A stretch of DNA of 64,000 nucleotides from Streptomyces sp. F63 (GTDB lineage Bacteria > Actinomycetota > Actinomycetes > Streptomycetales > Streptomycetaceae), in NCBI RefSeq assembly GCF_018070345.1, contig NZ_JAGPXX010000019.1:1-64000 (forward strand). Reading direction: 5' to 3'. Numbering within the stretch: the stretch's first letter is position 1; each line of letters starts with the position of its first letter. Below are positions 17,836 to 26,447 of the stretch, piece by piece. A program made the position numbers and the translations under genes. The notes beneath the pieces are model-generated. The model did no database searches. It saw nothing but the letters and a program-made list of their open reading frames with translations, and was not told the DNA's origin.

Positions 17836-19485
17836 TCAGCCTTCGCTGTGGACCGCCGCCATGTTGCGCAGACGCTGCTTGAAGTCCATGGGGATCAGAA
17901 CCTGAACCCTCCCGACTGGGTGTTGCCACATCCCGTCATGGCCATCGGGAGCCATGAGCTGCGCGGCGGTCATCCCGGGAATCGGCTCGGCATGGATGAC
18001 GGCCTTGACCCCTGCGGCGCGTAGCTCCCTGCCCTTTTCGTGCTGGGTCGACAACGTGCTCCACCGTTCCCGGTAGGTCTCTCCTGTCGGGATCTCCTCC
18101 CAGGTGTCCGGGCGCGTGGGCTGCGCGATGAGCTGTTCACGTCGCGCGTCCAACCGCTTGTACGCCTCCCGGTACTCCTGCTTGCCCAGCTCACTGGAGT
18201 AGAGGCCCGCCTCGCGGTCCTCCCTCAGGTCCGAGAGAGCGCGGTTCACTTCCTCGATGTCGCGCGTGTAGTCCACGCCCGGCCGGAAGACCTTCCGGAC
18301 GATCTCGACGTCCCCGGCAGCGAGGAGGAACGCTTTCCCCACGGCGTCCTCCAGCGTGTGCGCCGCGATGCCCTTGCTTCCGGTCGGACACGGCTTGTGC
18401 GTGGTACGGGAGGCGCAGCGGTAGTAGGGCCAGTTACGGCCAGGGGCGAGATACGCCGGCTCCCCACATGTGCAAAACGCGACCTGGAGCAAGGGCGACC
18501 CACCCTTGCGGTTGCCGTTCCGCTTGCTGGTGTTCTCGTCCAGCTTCTTGTTGGCCAGCTCCCACTCCTCGTGCGTGATCAGAGGCTCCGCGCGCTGGAG
18601 GGGCTGGCCGTCCGCGTCCCGGACGACCCGGCGTCGTGTCGTCTTCTCCCCGTCGACCATCACCTCCTCGGACACCTCCATCTGCCCCAGGATGCAGCGG
18701 GAACGTACGACCTTGGCCGTGTTCGCGGCGGTCCACCGGCTTCCCTTCGGGGTCTTGCCGTTACGGATCATCTGGGCGTCGAGTGACGTCGGGGTCTTCG
18801 ACACGTCCTCGTTGAGCCACTGCGCGATGCTGTTCGCCGACTCACCCGCGATGAGACGGCGGACGATCTCACGGAGCGTCCCGGCCGTGTCGGTCCCGTA
18901 GTCGTCCGGGACGAGCTTCCATCCGTCGCCGGTCTCCTGTTTCTCCTCCCGGTAACCGTACGGAGTGCGGCCGCCGCGCCAGCGCCCCTCCTTCACCAGG
19001 TGGTTGTACGAGGACTTGGCCCGCGCCTTGATGGCTTCGAGCTCCCCTTCCGCGAAGGACGCGATCAGGCTGAGGAGGAGCTTCCCCATCTGCGTGTTGA
19101 GGTTGATCCCGTCCTCGACGGTGGCGACCTCCTTGCCGTTCTTCTCGCACCACTCCAGAAGGGCGTGCACGTGGAGCACGCGTCGCGAGAGACGGTCGAT
19201 CTTCAGCGCGCAGATGACGTCGTACTCGTCGGCGCGCGACTCCTCCACCGCGATCCGGTGCTCGATCGCGCTGACCTCCTTCCCGATGGTCGAGGGAAGC
19301 CACCTGCCGAACTCCGGACGCTTCCACGGCTCTACCCCGCCGGACACGTCGATGTCCTCGACCCACCCCACGACGACGTGCCCCTCCTGATCGGCCCATC
19401 GCTGGATGGACCGACGCTGACGCTCCGGCGATGTGGTCTCGTCCGACACCCTCGACAGACGGATCACACCCAGAACTCTCGCCAT
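17836..19485 (-). CDS. int: Large serine integrase
   Basis: A 549-residue site-specific recombinase. The catalytic N-terminal resolvase domain (residues 1-150) has nucleophile Ser11 in VIRLSRVSDE, Arg in LKIDRLSRR, and the E-helix segment SLIASFAEGELEAIKARAKS. A recombinase domain follows (YGYREEKQ..., LNEDVSKTPT), then a zinc ribbon (FCTCGEPAY ... YRCASRTTHKPC) and a coiled C-terminal part. The ATG at 19485 follows AGAGGGGG at proper spacing; a GTG at 19512 is possible. It sits next to the right junction with its start toward the attachment site, as in phage- and ICE-borne integrases. It most likely integrated this element into the AKR gene. Confidence 0.95.
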   Translation of the reverse strand: MARVLGVIRLSRVSDETTSPERQRRSIQRWADQEGHVVVGWVEDIDVSGGVEPWKRPEFGRWLPSTIGKEVSAIEHRIAVEESRADEYDVICALKIDRLSRRVLHVHALLEWCEKNGKEVATVEDGINLNTQMGKLLLSLIASFAEGELEAIKARAKSSYNHLVKEGRWRGGRTPYGYREEKQETGDGWKLVPDDYGTDTAGTLREIVRRLIAGESANSIAQWLNEDVSKTPTSLDAQMIRNGKTPKGSRWTAANTAKVVRSRCILGQMEVSEEVMVDGEKTTRRRVVRDADGQPLQRAEPLITHEEWELANKKLDENTSKRNGNRKGGSPLLQVAFCTCGEPAYLAPGRNWPYYRCASRTTHKPCPTGSKGIAAHTLEDAVGKAFLLAAGDVEIVRKVFRPGVDYTRDIEEVNRALSDLREDREAGLYSSELGKQEYREAYKRLDARREQLIAQPTRPDTWEEIPTGETYRERWSTLSTQHEKGRELRAAGVKAVIHAEPIPGMTAAQLMAPDGHDGMWQHPVGRVQVLIPMDFKQRLRNMAAVHSEG

Positions 19486-19551
19486 GCTCGTTCCCCCTCT
19501 CCCCTGTGTCACGCTTCGCGCACAACGGGTGACGGTATGCGGTTCGGATCA

Positions 19552-19580
19552 TGGCGTCAAAATTGATCTTTGAGCACCGT
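19552..19580. other. Right attachment junction (attR)
   Basis: The inverted-repeat arm TGGCGTCAAAATTG is at 19552-19565. The direct-repeat word CACCGTCAAC starts at 19575 and leads into host AKR sequence (GTCTACGGATGGGG). Confidence 0.7.
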
Positions 19581-20406
19581 CAACGTCTACGGATGGGGCG
19601 AGAACAAGGGCCGCACCGAGGAGATCCTCGGCAGCTGGTTCGCCAAGGGCGGCGACCGCCGCGACAAGGTCGTCCTCGCCACCAAGGTCTACGGCAACAT
19701 GGGCCTCGACGGCCCCGCCTGGCCGAACCACGACAAGCTCTCGGCCCTCAACATCCGCCGGGCCGTGGACGCCAGCCTCAAGCGGCTCGGCACCGACCAC
19801 ATCGACCTCTACCAGTTCCACCACATCGACCGGGACACCCCCTGGGACGAGATCTGGCAGGCGATGGACGTCCTCGTCCAGCAGGGCAAGATCCTCGCGG
19901 GCTGGAACATCGCCCAGGCCAACGAGACCGCCGCACGCCGCGGCCGCCCCGGGCTGGTCAGCGAGCAGTGCCTGTACAACCTCTGCGAGCGCCGCGCCGA
20001 GATGGAGGTCGTCCCGGCCGCGCAGGAGTACGGACTCGGGGTCATCGCCTGGTCACCGCTGCACGGCGGGCTGCTCGGCGGCGCGATCCGCAAGGAGCAG
20101 GAGGGCGGCAACCGCCGCGCCGCCTCCGGACGGGCCGCCGACGCGCTCAAGAACACACGGCAGCGAGAGCAGATCCAGCGGTACGAGGACCTGCTCGACA
20201 AGCACGGCCTGGAGCCGGGCGAAGTCGCGCTGGCCTGGCTGCTCACCCGCCCCGGCGTGACCGGCCCGATCGTCGGCCCGCGCACGGCGGACCAGCTGAC
20301 CTCGGCGCTGCGGGCCTCCGAACTGACGCTCACGGACGAGGTGCTCACCGCACTGGACGAGATCTTCCCGGGCCCCGGCCCGTCGCCGGAGGCGTTCGCC
20401 TGGTGA
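19570..20406 (+). pseudogene. Aldo-keto reductase, 3' fragment of the disrupted host gene
   Basis: The frame continues the split AKR from NVYGWGENKGRTEE to the normal end FPGPGPSPEAFAW. Compared with the intact paralogue it has also lost seven residues: GKIL is followed directly by AGWNIAQANE (junction after base 19896), whereas the paralogue has YAGSSNFPGY between. The missing segment is the cofactor-contacting GSSNF strand, so the fragment has decayed beyond the insertion itself. An upstream TTG/ATG could translate it, but the product would lack the N-terminal barrel strands and part of the active site. Confidence 0.9.
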
Positions 20407-20570
20407 CGGGGGCGGCCCGGGGCCCGGGGACCAGCACCCGGCAGGGGCCGGCAGGCCGCTCGTGCCGGCTGCCGGAGCGGGAACGGGAACGGGCCGGGCC
20501 GGGCCGGGCCGACAGATGACGCCCGTGGCGGCCCGTGTTGCCGGGAACGGTACGTGGCGGCCGTGCCCGC

Positions 20571-20657
20571 TCAGCGCAGCACGGCCGCCACGGCGACGAC
20601 GACGAGCATCAGCACCAGCGCGCCGCTGACGATCAGAGTCCTGGTCCTCGGGTCCAT
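20571..20657 (-). CDS. 28-residue single-pass membrane peptide
   Basis: MDPRTRTLIVSGALVLMLVV followed by VAVAAVLR: a short basic N-terminus followed by one hydrophobic helix spanning almost the whole peptide. The TAACCT box at 20664-20669 (minus strand) ends 6 nt before the ATG, which fits a leaderless mRNA and supports a real gene. The -10 overlaps the stop codon of thpR. No function can be assigned; tiny membrane peptides of this kind often bind larger membrane complexes. Confidence 0.6.
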   Translation of the reverse strand: MDPRTRTLIVSGALVLMLVVVAVAAVLR

Positions 20658-20663
20658 TCCCCG

Positions 20664-20669
20664 AGGTTA
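20664..20669 (-). promoter_or_regulatory. -10 box for the 28-residue membrane peptide
   Basis: TAACCT on the minus strand, 6 nt before the ATG; it overlaps the TAA stop of thpR (20667-20669). Confidence 0.5.
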
Positions 20670-21320
20670 GCCCCGGTCCCGGTCCTGCCGGGCACCGGGG
20701 GCGGGCTCCGGTCGGCCCAGCGGCCAGAGGGCCACCGTCTCGTAGTGCGGCTGGGCGCCCGGCATCCCGGGGGCGGGCGGATGGCTGCGGATCAGCGCCA
20801 GCTCGGAGACCGTCCAAGGGGTACCGGCGAAGCCCGCCAGCGCCTCGACGTACGGACGCAGGTCCACGTCCCGATCGCTGCGCCGCTCCGGATCGCCGCC
20901 GCCACGGCGGGCACGGGCGTTGTTGCGCGCCAGCGTCAGATGCGGGGTGAAGCCCGGGTGCTCGTCCGGCATCGACAGGCCCGCCCGGCGGCCTGCGGCG
21001 ACGGCCGTGGCGGCGAGCCGGGCCATCGCCCGGACGTCCCCGGTGGCCCCCGCCCACAGCGCCCGGTGTCCGAACCGGCCGCCACCGGCGAGGCTCAGTT
21101 CGTACGCGCTGTGCCGGTGCGCGGCGCGGGCGAGGCGCCGGTGCAGATCCGGCAGCGGTTTCTCGGCCACCTCCCCGAAGAAGGCGAGCGTGAAGTGCCA
21201 GCCGTGCCGCCGGGTCCAGCGCAACCGGTCGGCTCCGGGAAGCTCCCGGAGCGCGGCCACGGCCTCGGCGAGCTCACCGGCCACCGGCATCGGCGGGACC
21301 ACAGCGGCGAAGAGTCTCAT
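20667..21320 (-). CDS. thpR: RNA 2',3'-cyclic phosphodiesterase (LigT/ThpR family)
   Basis: A 217-residue 2H phosphoesterase. The two signature motifs are HFTLAFFGE (about residue 45) and HLTLAR (about residue 130), the histidines that hydrolyse 2',3'-cyclic phosphate ends of RNA. Start MRLFAAVVPP is typical. The mid-protein segment ARARRGGGDPERRSDRD is an unusually charged loop. Full length for the family. Confidence 0.93.
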   Translation of the reverse strand: MRLFAAVVPPMPVAGELAEAVAALRELPGADRLRWTRRHGWHFTLAFFGEVAEKPLPDLHRRLARAAHRHSAYELSLAGGGRFGHRALWAGATGDVRAMARLAATAVAAGRRAGLSMPDEHPGFTPHLTLARNNARARRGGGDPERRSDRDVDLRPYVEALAGFAGTPWTVSELALIRSHPPAPGMPGAQPHYETVALWPLGRPEPAPGARQDRDRG

Positions 21321-21595
21321 GGGACCAGTGTCGCCCGCGGAACCGAAGACCGGAGAAGCGGAGAAGCGGAGAAGCACGCAACTCCCGGAGAAGCCTGGGG
21401 AACCGGGGCAGCAGGGGAACCGGGGCAGCCCGGGGAACGGCGGAGGAGAGACCTGAAGACGGCGGTACGCCGCAGCCGCGGGCACAGCACGGCCCCCGGC
21501 ACAGCACAGCACGGACTCCGGCCCGGCCCGCCCGTAGAGCACGGACTCCCGCCCGGCCCGGGCTCCGGCGGCTCCGGCCCGGTGGCTGCGCCGGC

Positions 21596-22492
21596 TCAGG
21601 GGTGCACGACCTCGTAGCGCAGCAGCACCCGGTCGCGGGGGCGCTGCTCCACCGCCAGGAGGCGCAGCGGCGTGGCCTCGGCGTCGGCGGCCAGGTCGGG
21701 GGCGGTGAACAGCGCGGGCGTCGTCGTGCCGCCAACGGCGATGGGCACCACCTCGACCTCGATCTCGTCGACCACGCCGGCCCTCAGCAGGGCCCCGTTC
21801 AGCCGGCCCCCTCCGGTGGAGACCACCGTCTCCACGCCCAGGACGTCCCGCAGCCGGGCCAGGGCCTCGGACAGGTCGGCGGTGCCGTCACCGGCCACCA
21901 CCAGATACGGGATTCCCTCGGAACGGAGGAAGGACAGATAGGGCAGCGGGGTGGCGGCCGTCACCAGGACGAGCAGATGCCAGCCCTCCCAGTCGGGCCC
22001 CGGGAACTGCTTGTGGACCCAGCGGACCCGGCCGCGGCTGTCCGGCACGACCAGCCAGCCCGTGGCCGCCGCTTCGAGGGCCGGGGCCGGAAGGTGGTCC
22101 CGCCGCAGGACGTCCGCCGGCTCGGTGGCGGGGGGCAGCGGTTCGGGGCTGTGGTCGTCGGTGATGAAGGAGCCGCTGCCCTCAAGGATCGCCTGCGGGT
22201 GGTGGCGCTGCTTGACGTTGCGGTACCCGGAGCCCGCGTGGACCGGCCAGCGCTCGTCGGTCATCAGGAGGAGACCCGGTGACAGAGCGATCCTGCCGTC
22301 CACGGACCCGGAGTTGTGCGTGATGACACGGGGCCGGGCACCCACCGGAGCGGAGGCCGGAGCGGTCGTGCCGGCCGCCGTGCCGGCCGCCGGGGCGTCC
22401 GCTGCGGCGTCCGCTGCGGCGTCCGTCCCGGCGCGCGACCCCCGGCCCGTTCCGGCATGCGGTCTGTCGGCGTCCGTTCCCTGGCCGGTCAT
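21596..22492 (-). CDS. RibD C-terminal-type (pyrimidine reductase/dihydrofolate reductase-like) protein
   Basis: A 298-residue protein. After a 70-residue Ala/Gly/Thr head, the reductase fold begins with RPRVITHNSGSVDGRIALS and includes the NADPH-binding segment ETVVSTGGGRLNGALLRAGV and the end LRYEVV. Stand-alone RibD_C proteins in actinomycetes reduce unidentified pteridine- or riboflavin-like substrates; this one lacks the deaminase half of RibD. The ATG at 22492 follows GAGGAG with 7-nt spacing. Confidence 0.85.
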   Translation of the reverse strand: MTGQGTDADRPHAGTGRGSRAGTDAAADAAADAPAAGTAAGTTAPASAPVGARPRVITHNSGSVDGRIALSPGLLLMTDERWPVHAGSGYRNVKQRHHPQAILEGSGSFITDDHSPEPLPPATEPADVLRRDHLPAPALEAAATGWLVVPDSRGRVRWVHKQFPGPDWEGWHLLVLVTAATPLPYLSFLRSEGIPYLVVAGDGTADLSEALARLRDVLGVETVVSTGGGRLNGALLRAGVVDEIEVEVVPIAVGGTTTPALFTAPDLAADAEATPLRLLAVEQRPRDRVLLRYEVVHP

Positions 22493-22628
22493 GGCCCTGC
22501 TCCTCGTGGAAGGCGTTCTGGTGGTCCCGTGCATGCTCGCAGGGGCCACTGACAACACCGCCCCCGGACCGGGGAAGCCCGGCTTCCGCGGCAAGGGCAG
22601 CCGCGGTCACCGGGCGGCCGCCCCGGGC

Positions 22629-24044
22629 TCACACCATCGCGGCCAGTTGCTTCTTCCGCGGGGCGCGTTCGACGAAGGCCACCCGGGGACGCCCCCGACG
22701 CAGGTCGATCTTGAGCCGGAGTCCGCCGATCCGGGCCAGCATCAGTCCGACGGCGAGCGCCGCTCCGGCGGAGATCACGCCGCCCGCGAGGAAACCGACG
22801 CGCGCCCCGTAGGCGTCGGTGATCCAGCCGACCAGCGGGGCTCCGAGGGGCGTACCGCCCATGAAGACCATCATGTACAGGCTCATCACCCGGCCCCGCA
22901 TGGCCGGGTCGGCCGCCAGCTGCACGGTGGAGTTGGCGGTGACGTTGATCGTCATGCCGAGCATGCCGATCGGCACCAGCAGCAGCGCGAACAGCCAGAA
23001 GGCGGGCGCCGCGGCGGCGGTGATCTCCAGCAGTCCGAACAGCAGGCCGGCGCCGACCAGCAGCCGCAGCCGCGAGGTGCCGCGGCGGGCGGAGAGCAGG
23101 GCGCCGGCCAGCGATCCGGCGGCCATCAGGGTGTTGAGCAGGCCGTAGGTGCCCGCGTCGCCGTGGAAGACGTCGTCGACGAAGGCGGTCAGCCAGATCG
23201 GGAAGTTGAAGCCGAAGGTGCCGACGAAGCCGACGAGGACGATCGGCCAGAGCAGTTCCGGGCGCCCGGCGACATGGCGGAGCCCGTCCCGGAGCTGGCC
23301 CTTGCCGCGCGGGGTGGGCGCGACCTCGTGGAGTTCGTCCCGCCGCATCAGCAGCAGCGCGGCCATGGGCGCGAGGAACGACAGCCCGTTGGCCAGGAAG
23401 GCCCAGCCGCTGCCGACGGCGCTGATCAGCACACCGGCGACGGCGGGGCCGACGAGCCGGGCGGACTGGAAGTTGGCCGAGTTGAGGCTGACGGCGTTGC
23501 GAAGATCGCGCGGCCCGACCATCTCGGCCACGAAGGCCTGCCGGGCCGGGTTGTCGACGACGGTGGCCAGCCCGAGCAGCAGGGCCATGAGGTAGACGTG
23601 CCACACCTGGACGTGCCCGGTGAGGGTCAGGGCGGCGAGGGCCAGGCCGGTGAGGCCCATGGCGCTCTGGGTCACCAGCAGCAGCCGCCGTTTGGGGAGC
23701 CGGTCGGCGATCACGCCGCCGTAGAGGCCGAACAGCAGCATGGGCAGGAACTGCAGGGCGGTGGTGATGCCGACGGCCGCGGAGGAGCCGGTCAGGGTGA
23801 GGACCAGCCAGTCCTGGGCGATGCGCTGCATCCAGGTGCCGGTGTTCGAGATCATCTGGCCGCCGGCGAAGAGCCGGTAGTTGCGGATGCGCAGGGAGCT
23901 GAACATTCCTCGCCGTTCGGCGGTGCCGGCGGTGCCGGCGGTGCCAGGGGCGGGCCCGGCCGGAGCGGGGGAATCCGTGGTGGGATCGGGGTCGGGGTCG
24001 GGGTCGGGAACGGGTGCGGAGTGTGCTCCGGGTCCCGTGCTCAA
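22629..24044 (-). CDS. MFS_3 family exporter (EntS-like)
   Basis: This 471-residue 12-helix major facilitator, with motifs such as YGGVIADRLPKRRLLL (MFS motif A), DNPARQAFVAEMVGP and GRVMSLYMMVFMGGTPLGAP, belongs to the enterobactin-exporter-like family. The TTG start at 24044 is chosen because a GGAGG lies 10 nt upstream. The N-terminal 45 residues are Pro/Asp/Ala-rich (DPDPDPDPTT). The gene lies downstream of, and co-directional with, a MarR regulator, so it is probably an efflux pump controlled by it. Confidence 0.92.
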   Translation of the reverse strand: MSTGPGAHSAPVPDPDPDPDPTTDSPAPAGPAPGTAGTAGTAERRGMFSSLRIRNYRLFAGGQMISNTGTWMQRIAQDWLVLTLTGSSAAVGITTALQFLPMLLFGLYGGVIADRLPKRRLLLVTQSAMGLTGLALAALTLTGHVQVWHVYLMALLLGLATVVDNPARQAFVAEMVGPRDLRNAVSLNSANFQSARLVGPAVAGVLISAVGSGWAFLANGLSFLAPMAALLLMRRDELHEVAPTPRGKGQLRDGLRHVAGRPELLWPIVLVGFVGTFGFNFPIWLTAFVDDVFHGDAGTYGLLNTLMAAGSLAGALLSARRGTSRLRLLVGAGLLFGLLEITAAAAPAFWLFALLLVPIGMLGMTINVTANSTVQLAADPAMRGRVMSLYMMVFMGGTPLGAPLVGWITDAYGARVGFLAGGVISAGAALAVGLMLARIGGLRLKIDLRRGRPRVAFVERAPRKKQLAAMV

Positions 24045-24237
24045 ACTGCGTCGCCTCCTCAGCGATCTTCGGCGTTCTGCGGGCGGTCCTCGGGCCCCCT
24101 CGACGGGGTTCTGCGGGCGGTCCTCGGGCCCTCCTCGGCGGGGTTGCCGCCCCCCGCGGGGGCTCAGCGCGCCTTGCGGCGGTCCGCGTCGAGCCTCCGG
24201 CGGTTCCGGGCGGCTCTCCGCGAGGTGGGGGCTCGTC

Positions 24238-24675
24238 CTAGGTCTCGGCGAGCTTCTCCAGGACGGGCGCGGCCGCGCGGAGTGTGGCCCATTCCTCGTC
24301 GGTCAGGCCCTCGCAGAGTTCGGCCAGCCAGGCGTTGCGCTTGCGGCGGCTCTCCTCCAGCATCGACTCGGCCCGTTCGGTGCGGGTGACCACCTTCTGG
24401 CGTCGGTCGTCCGGGTGGGGCTCCAGCCGGACGAGTCCCTTGGCTTCGAGCAGGGCCACGATGCGGGTCATCGACGGTGGCTGCACATGCTCCTTGCGGG
24501 CCAGCTCGCCGGGGGTGGCGCTGCCGCAGCGGGCGAGGGTGCCGAGAACGGACATCTCGGTGGGGCTGAGCGACTCGTCGACCCGCTGGTGCTTGAGTCT
24601 GCGCGAGAGGCGCATCACGGCGGAGCGGAGGGAGTTCACGGCGACCGCGTCGTCGCCGAGGGACAGATCCGACAT
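24238..24675 (-). CDS. MarR family regulator
   Basis: A 145-residue winged-helix dimer: SPTEMSVLGTLARCGSATPG, then HVQPPSMTRIVALLEAKGLV (recognition helix) and the wing PHPDDRRQKVV. A TACGCT box (24683-24688, minus strand) lies 7 nt before the ATG, so the mRNA is probably leaderless, and it falls inside a palindrome. The next gene downstream is the MFS exporter, so the regulator probably represses both. Confidence 0.94.
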   Translation of the reverse strand: MSDLSLGDDAVAVNSLRSAVMRLSRRLKHQRVDESLSPTEMSVLGTLARCGSATPGELARKEHVQPPSMTRIVALLEAKGLVRLEPHPDDRRQKVVTRTERAESMLEESRRKRNAWLAELCEGLTDEEWATLRAAAPVLEKLAET

Positions 24676-24680
24676 GTTTG

Positions 24681-24705
24681 TTAGCGTAACTCATTACTCT
24701 AGCTA
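24681..24705. promoter_or_regulatory. Probable MarR operator over its own -10 box
   Basis: Nested inverted repeats TTAGC...GCTAA (24681-24685/24701-24705) and GTAA...TTAC surround the start region. The site is AT-rich against the local background and covers the TACGCT box, which suggests autorepression. Confidence 0.65.
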
Positions 24706-24785
24706 AATACAGCTCGGGTGACGAAGCCAACAGATACACCGCCGTACGGGTGACGCCGCCTGATCGCGGCTGCGGCGGCTGCCCG

Positions 24786-24840
24786 GTTGCGCCGGGGTGG
24801 CCGGGCAGACCGGGGTGGCCGGGCAGACCGGGGTGGCCGG
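24786..24840. repeat. 18-bp tandem repeat
   Basis: Nearly three copies of GGGGTGGCCGGGCAGACC in the gap between azgA-like permease and marR. Confidence 0.75.
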
Positions 24841-24876
24841 GTCCGGCCTCCGCCGGGCCGTCACCCGGAACGCCGA

Positions 24877-24905
24877 AGCGCCCGGAACTCGTGGTTCCGG
24901 GCGCT
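24877..24905 (-). terminator. Hairpin terminator after the purine permease
   Basis: Perfect 12-bp stem (24877-24888 with 24894-24905) and a 5-nt loop, 80 bp beyond the permease stop codon. Confidence 0.85.
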
Positions 24906-24986
24906 GGTGAGGCCGGGTGCGCGACCGGCCGGCGGAGGATGGCGCCGGCCGGCGGAAGGGTGGGTCCGGCCCGGTCGGCCGGGGTG

Positions 24987-26447
24987 TCAGCCGATGCCGA
25001 GGGCCTGCTCGATCGGGCTGAGCAGGAAGTAGACGAGGAAGCAGAGGCCGACGACGGTGAGCAGCCACGGCACGGTGCGGAACCTGCCGGTGGCCGCCCG
25101 CAGCAGGATGAACGCCAGCACGCCGAGGCCGATCCCGTTGGTGATGCTGTAGGTGAACGGCATCGCGATCATCGTCAGGAAGGCGGGGGCCGCGATGGTG
25201 GGGTCGTCCCACTCGATGCCGCGGATGTTGGCCATCATGATCAGAAAGCCGACCACGACCAGCGCCGGGGTGGCCGCCTGGGACGGCACGATCAGCGCGA
25301 GCGGGGTGAAGACGAGGGCGAGCAGGAACAGGCCGCCGGTCACGATGTTGGCGAGCCCTGTGCGGGCCCCCTCGCCGACGCCCGCCGTGGACTCCACGAA
25401 GCAGGTGTTGGCCGAGGCGGAGCCGAAGCCGCCCGCCGCGACGGCCGCGCCGTCCACCATCAGGATCCGGCCCATGCCCGGGACCTGACCGTCCTCGCTG
25501 GTGAGCTTCGCCTCCTCGGAGACGCCGATGATCGTTCCCATCGCGTCGAAGAAGCCGGACAGCAGCACGGTGAAGACGAAGAGCGAGCCGGTGAGGATGC
25601 CCACCTCGGAGAAGCCGCCGAACAGACTCACCTGGCCGATCAGCCCGAAGTCCGGGGTGCTCACGATGGAGTCGGGCAGCTCGGGCGTGGTCAGGCCCCA
25701 GGCGCCCTCCGGAATGTCGGCGACCGCGTTGACGATCAGGGCGAGAACCGTCATCGCGGCGATGCTCAGCAGGATCGCACCCTTGGTGCGGCGGATGACC
25801 AGGATGAACGTCAGGGCGAGGCCGAGCACGAAGACCAGCACCGGCCAGCCCTCCAGCCGCCCCCCGACTCCGAGGCCGAGCGGCACGGTGGTGTGGGCGT
25901 CGTCCGGGTTGCGGGTGACGAAGCCGGCGTCCACCAGACCGATGAGAGTGATGAAGAGGCCGATGCCGATCGCGATCGCCCGGCGCAGACCGCTCGGGAT
26001 CGCGTCCAGGACCCGCTGCCGCAGCCCGGAGGCGACGAGAATCATCAGCACGAGGCCCGCGAGGACCACCATGCCCATCGCGTCCGGCCAGCTCATCACG
26101 GGTGCGAGCTGGAGCGAGACCACCGCGTTGATGCCCAGGCCGGCGGCGAGGGCGATCGGGACGTTGCCGATGAGGCCCATCAGGATCGTGGTCAGGCCCG
26201 CGATCAGCGCGGTGGCGGTGACGAGCTGCCCGGCGTCCAGCTGATGACCGAACTTGTCCGTACCGGAGCCAAGGATGATCGGGTTCAGTACGACGATGTA
26301 GGCCATGGCGAAGAACGTCGCCAGACCGCCCCGGATCTCGCGGGAGACGCCGGTCCCGCGCTCGGAGAGCCGGAAGAAGCGGTCGAGCCCGTTCCGGGGG
26401 TGCGCGGGCGGCTGGTCGTCGACCGGGGTGGTGGCCGGGGAAGGCAT
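24987..26447 (-). CDS. NCS2/AzgA-type purine permease
   Basis: A 486-residue, 12-14-helix nucleobase transporter. ATFFAMAYIVVLNPIIL, AAGLGINAVVSLQLAP, SGFFDAMGTIIGVSEEA and SANTCFVESTAGVGEGARTG are hallmarks of the AzgA/AdeP/GhxP subfamily, which takes up adenine, guanine or hypoxanthine with protons. The ATG at 26447 has a GAGG 7 nt upstream. It is next to, and divergent from, a DUF2530 gene. Confidence 0.93.
   Translation of the reverse strand: MPSPATTPVDDQPPAHPRNGLDRFFRLSERGTGVSREIRGGLATFFAMAYIVVLNPIILGSGTDKFGHQLDAGQLVTATALIAGLTTILMGLIGNVPIALAAGLGINAVVSLQLAPVMSWPDAMGMVVLAGLVLMILVASGLRQRVLDAIPSGLRRAIAIGIGLFITLIGLVDAGFVTRNPDDAHTTVPLGLGVGGRLEGWPVLVFVLGLALTFILVIRRTKGAILLSIAAMTVLALIVNAVADIPEGAWGLTTPELPDSIVSTPDFGLIGQVSLFGGFSEVGILTGSLFVFTVLLSGFFDAMGTIIGVSEEAKLTSEDGQVPGMGRILMVDGAAVAAGGFGSASANTCFVESTAGVGEGARTGLANIVTGGLFLLALVFTPLALIVPSQAATPALVVVGFLIMMANIRGIEWDDPTIAAPAFLTMIAMPFTYSITNGIGLGVLAFILLRAATGRFRTVPWLLTVVGLCFLVYFLLSPIEQALGIG

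Larger units (their letters stand above)
14911..19577. mobile_element. 4.66-kb serine-integrase element inserted in an aldo-keto reductase gene
   Basis: The element splits the host AKR between codons for FFDT and NVYG. It contains, left to right: about 130 bp without a gene, an intact AKR paralogue (minus), a 5'-truncated resolvase (minus), IS30 and IS3 transposase fragments (plus), and a large serine integrase (minus) beside the right end. The ends carry a 14-bp perfect inverted repeat (14930-14943 and 19552-19565), and both junctions contain the near-identical CACCGCCAAC / CACCGTCAAC. No replication, transfer or capsid genes remain, so this is a minimal or reduced element. The exact crossover base is ambiguous because the left junction holds a (CA)n run. 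Confidence 0.88.
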
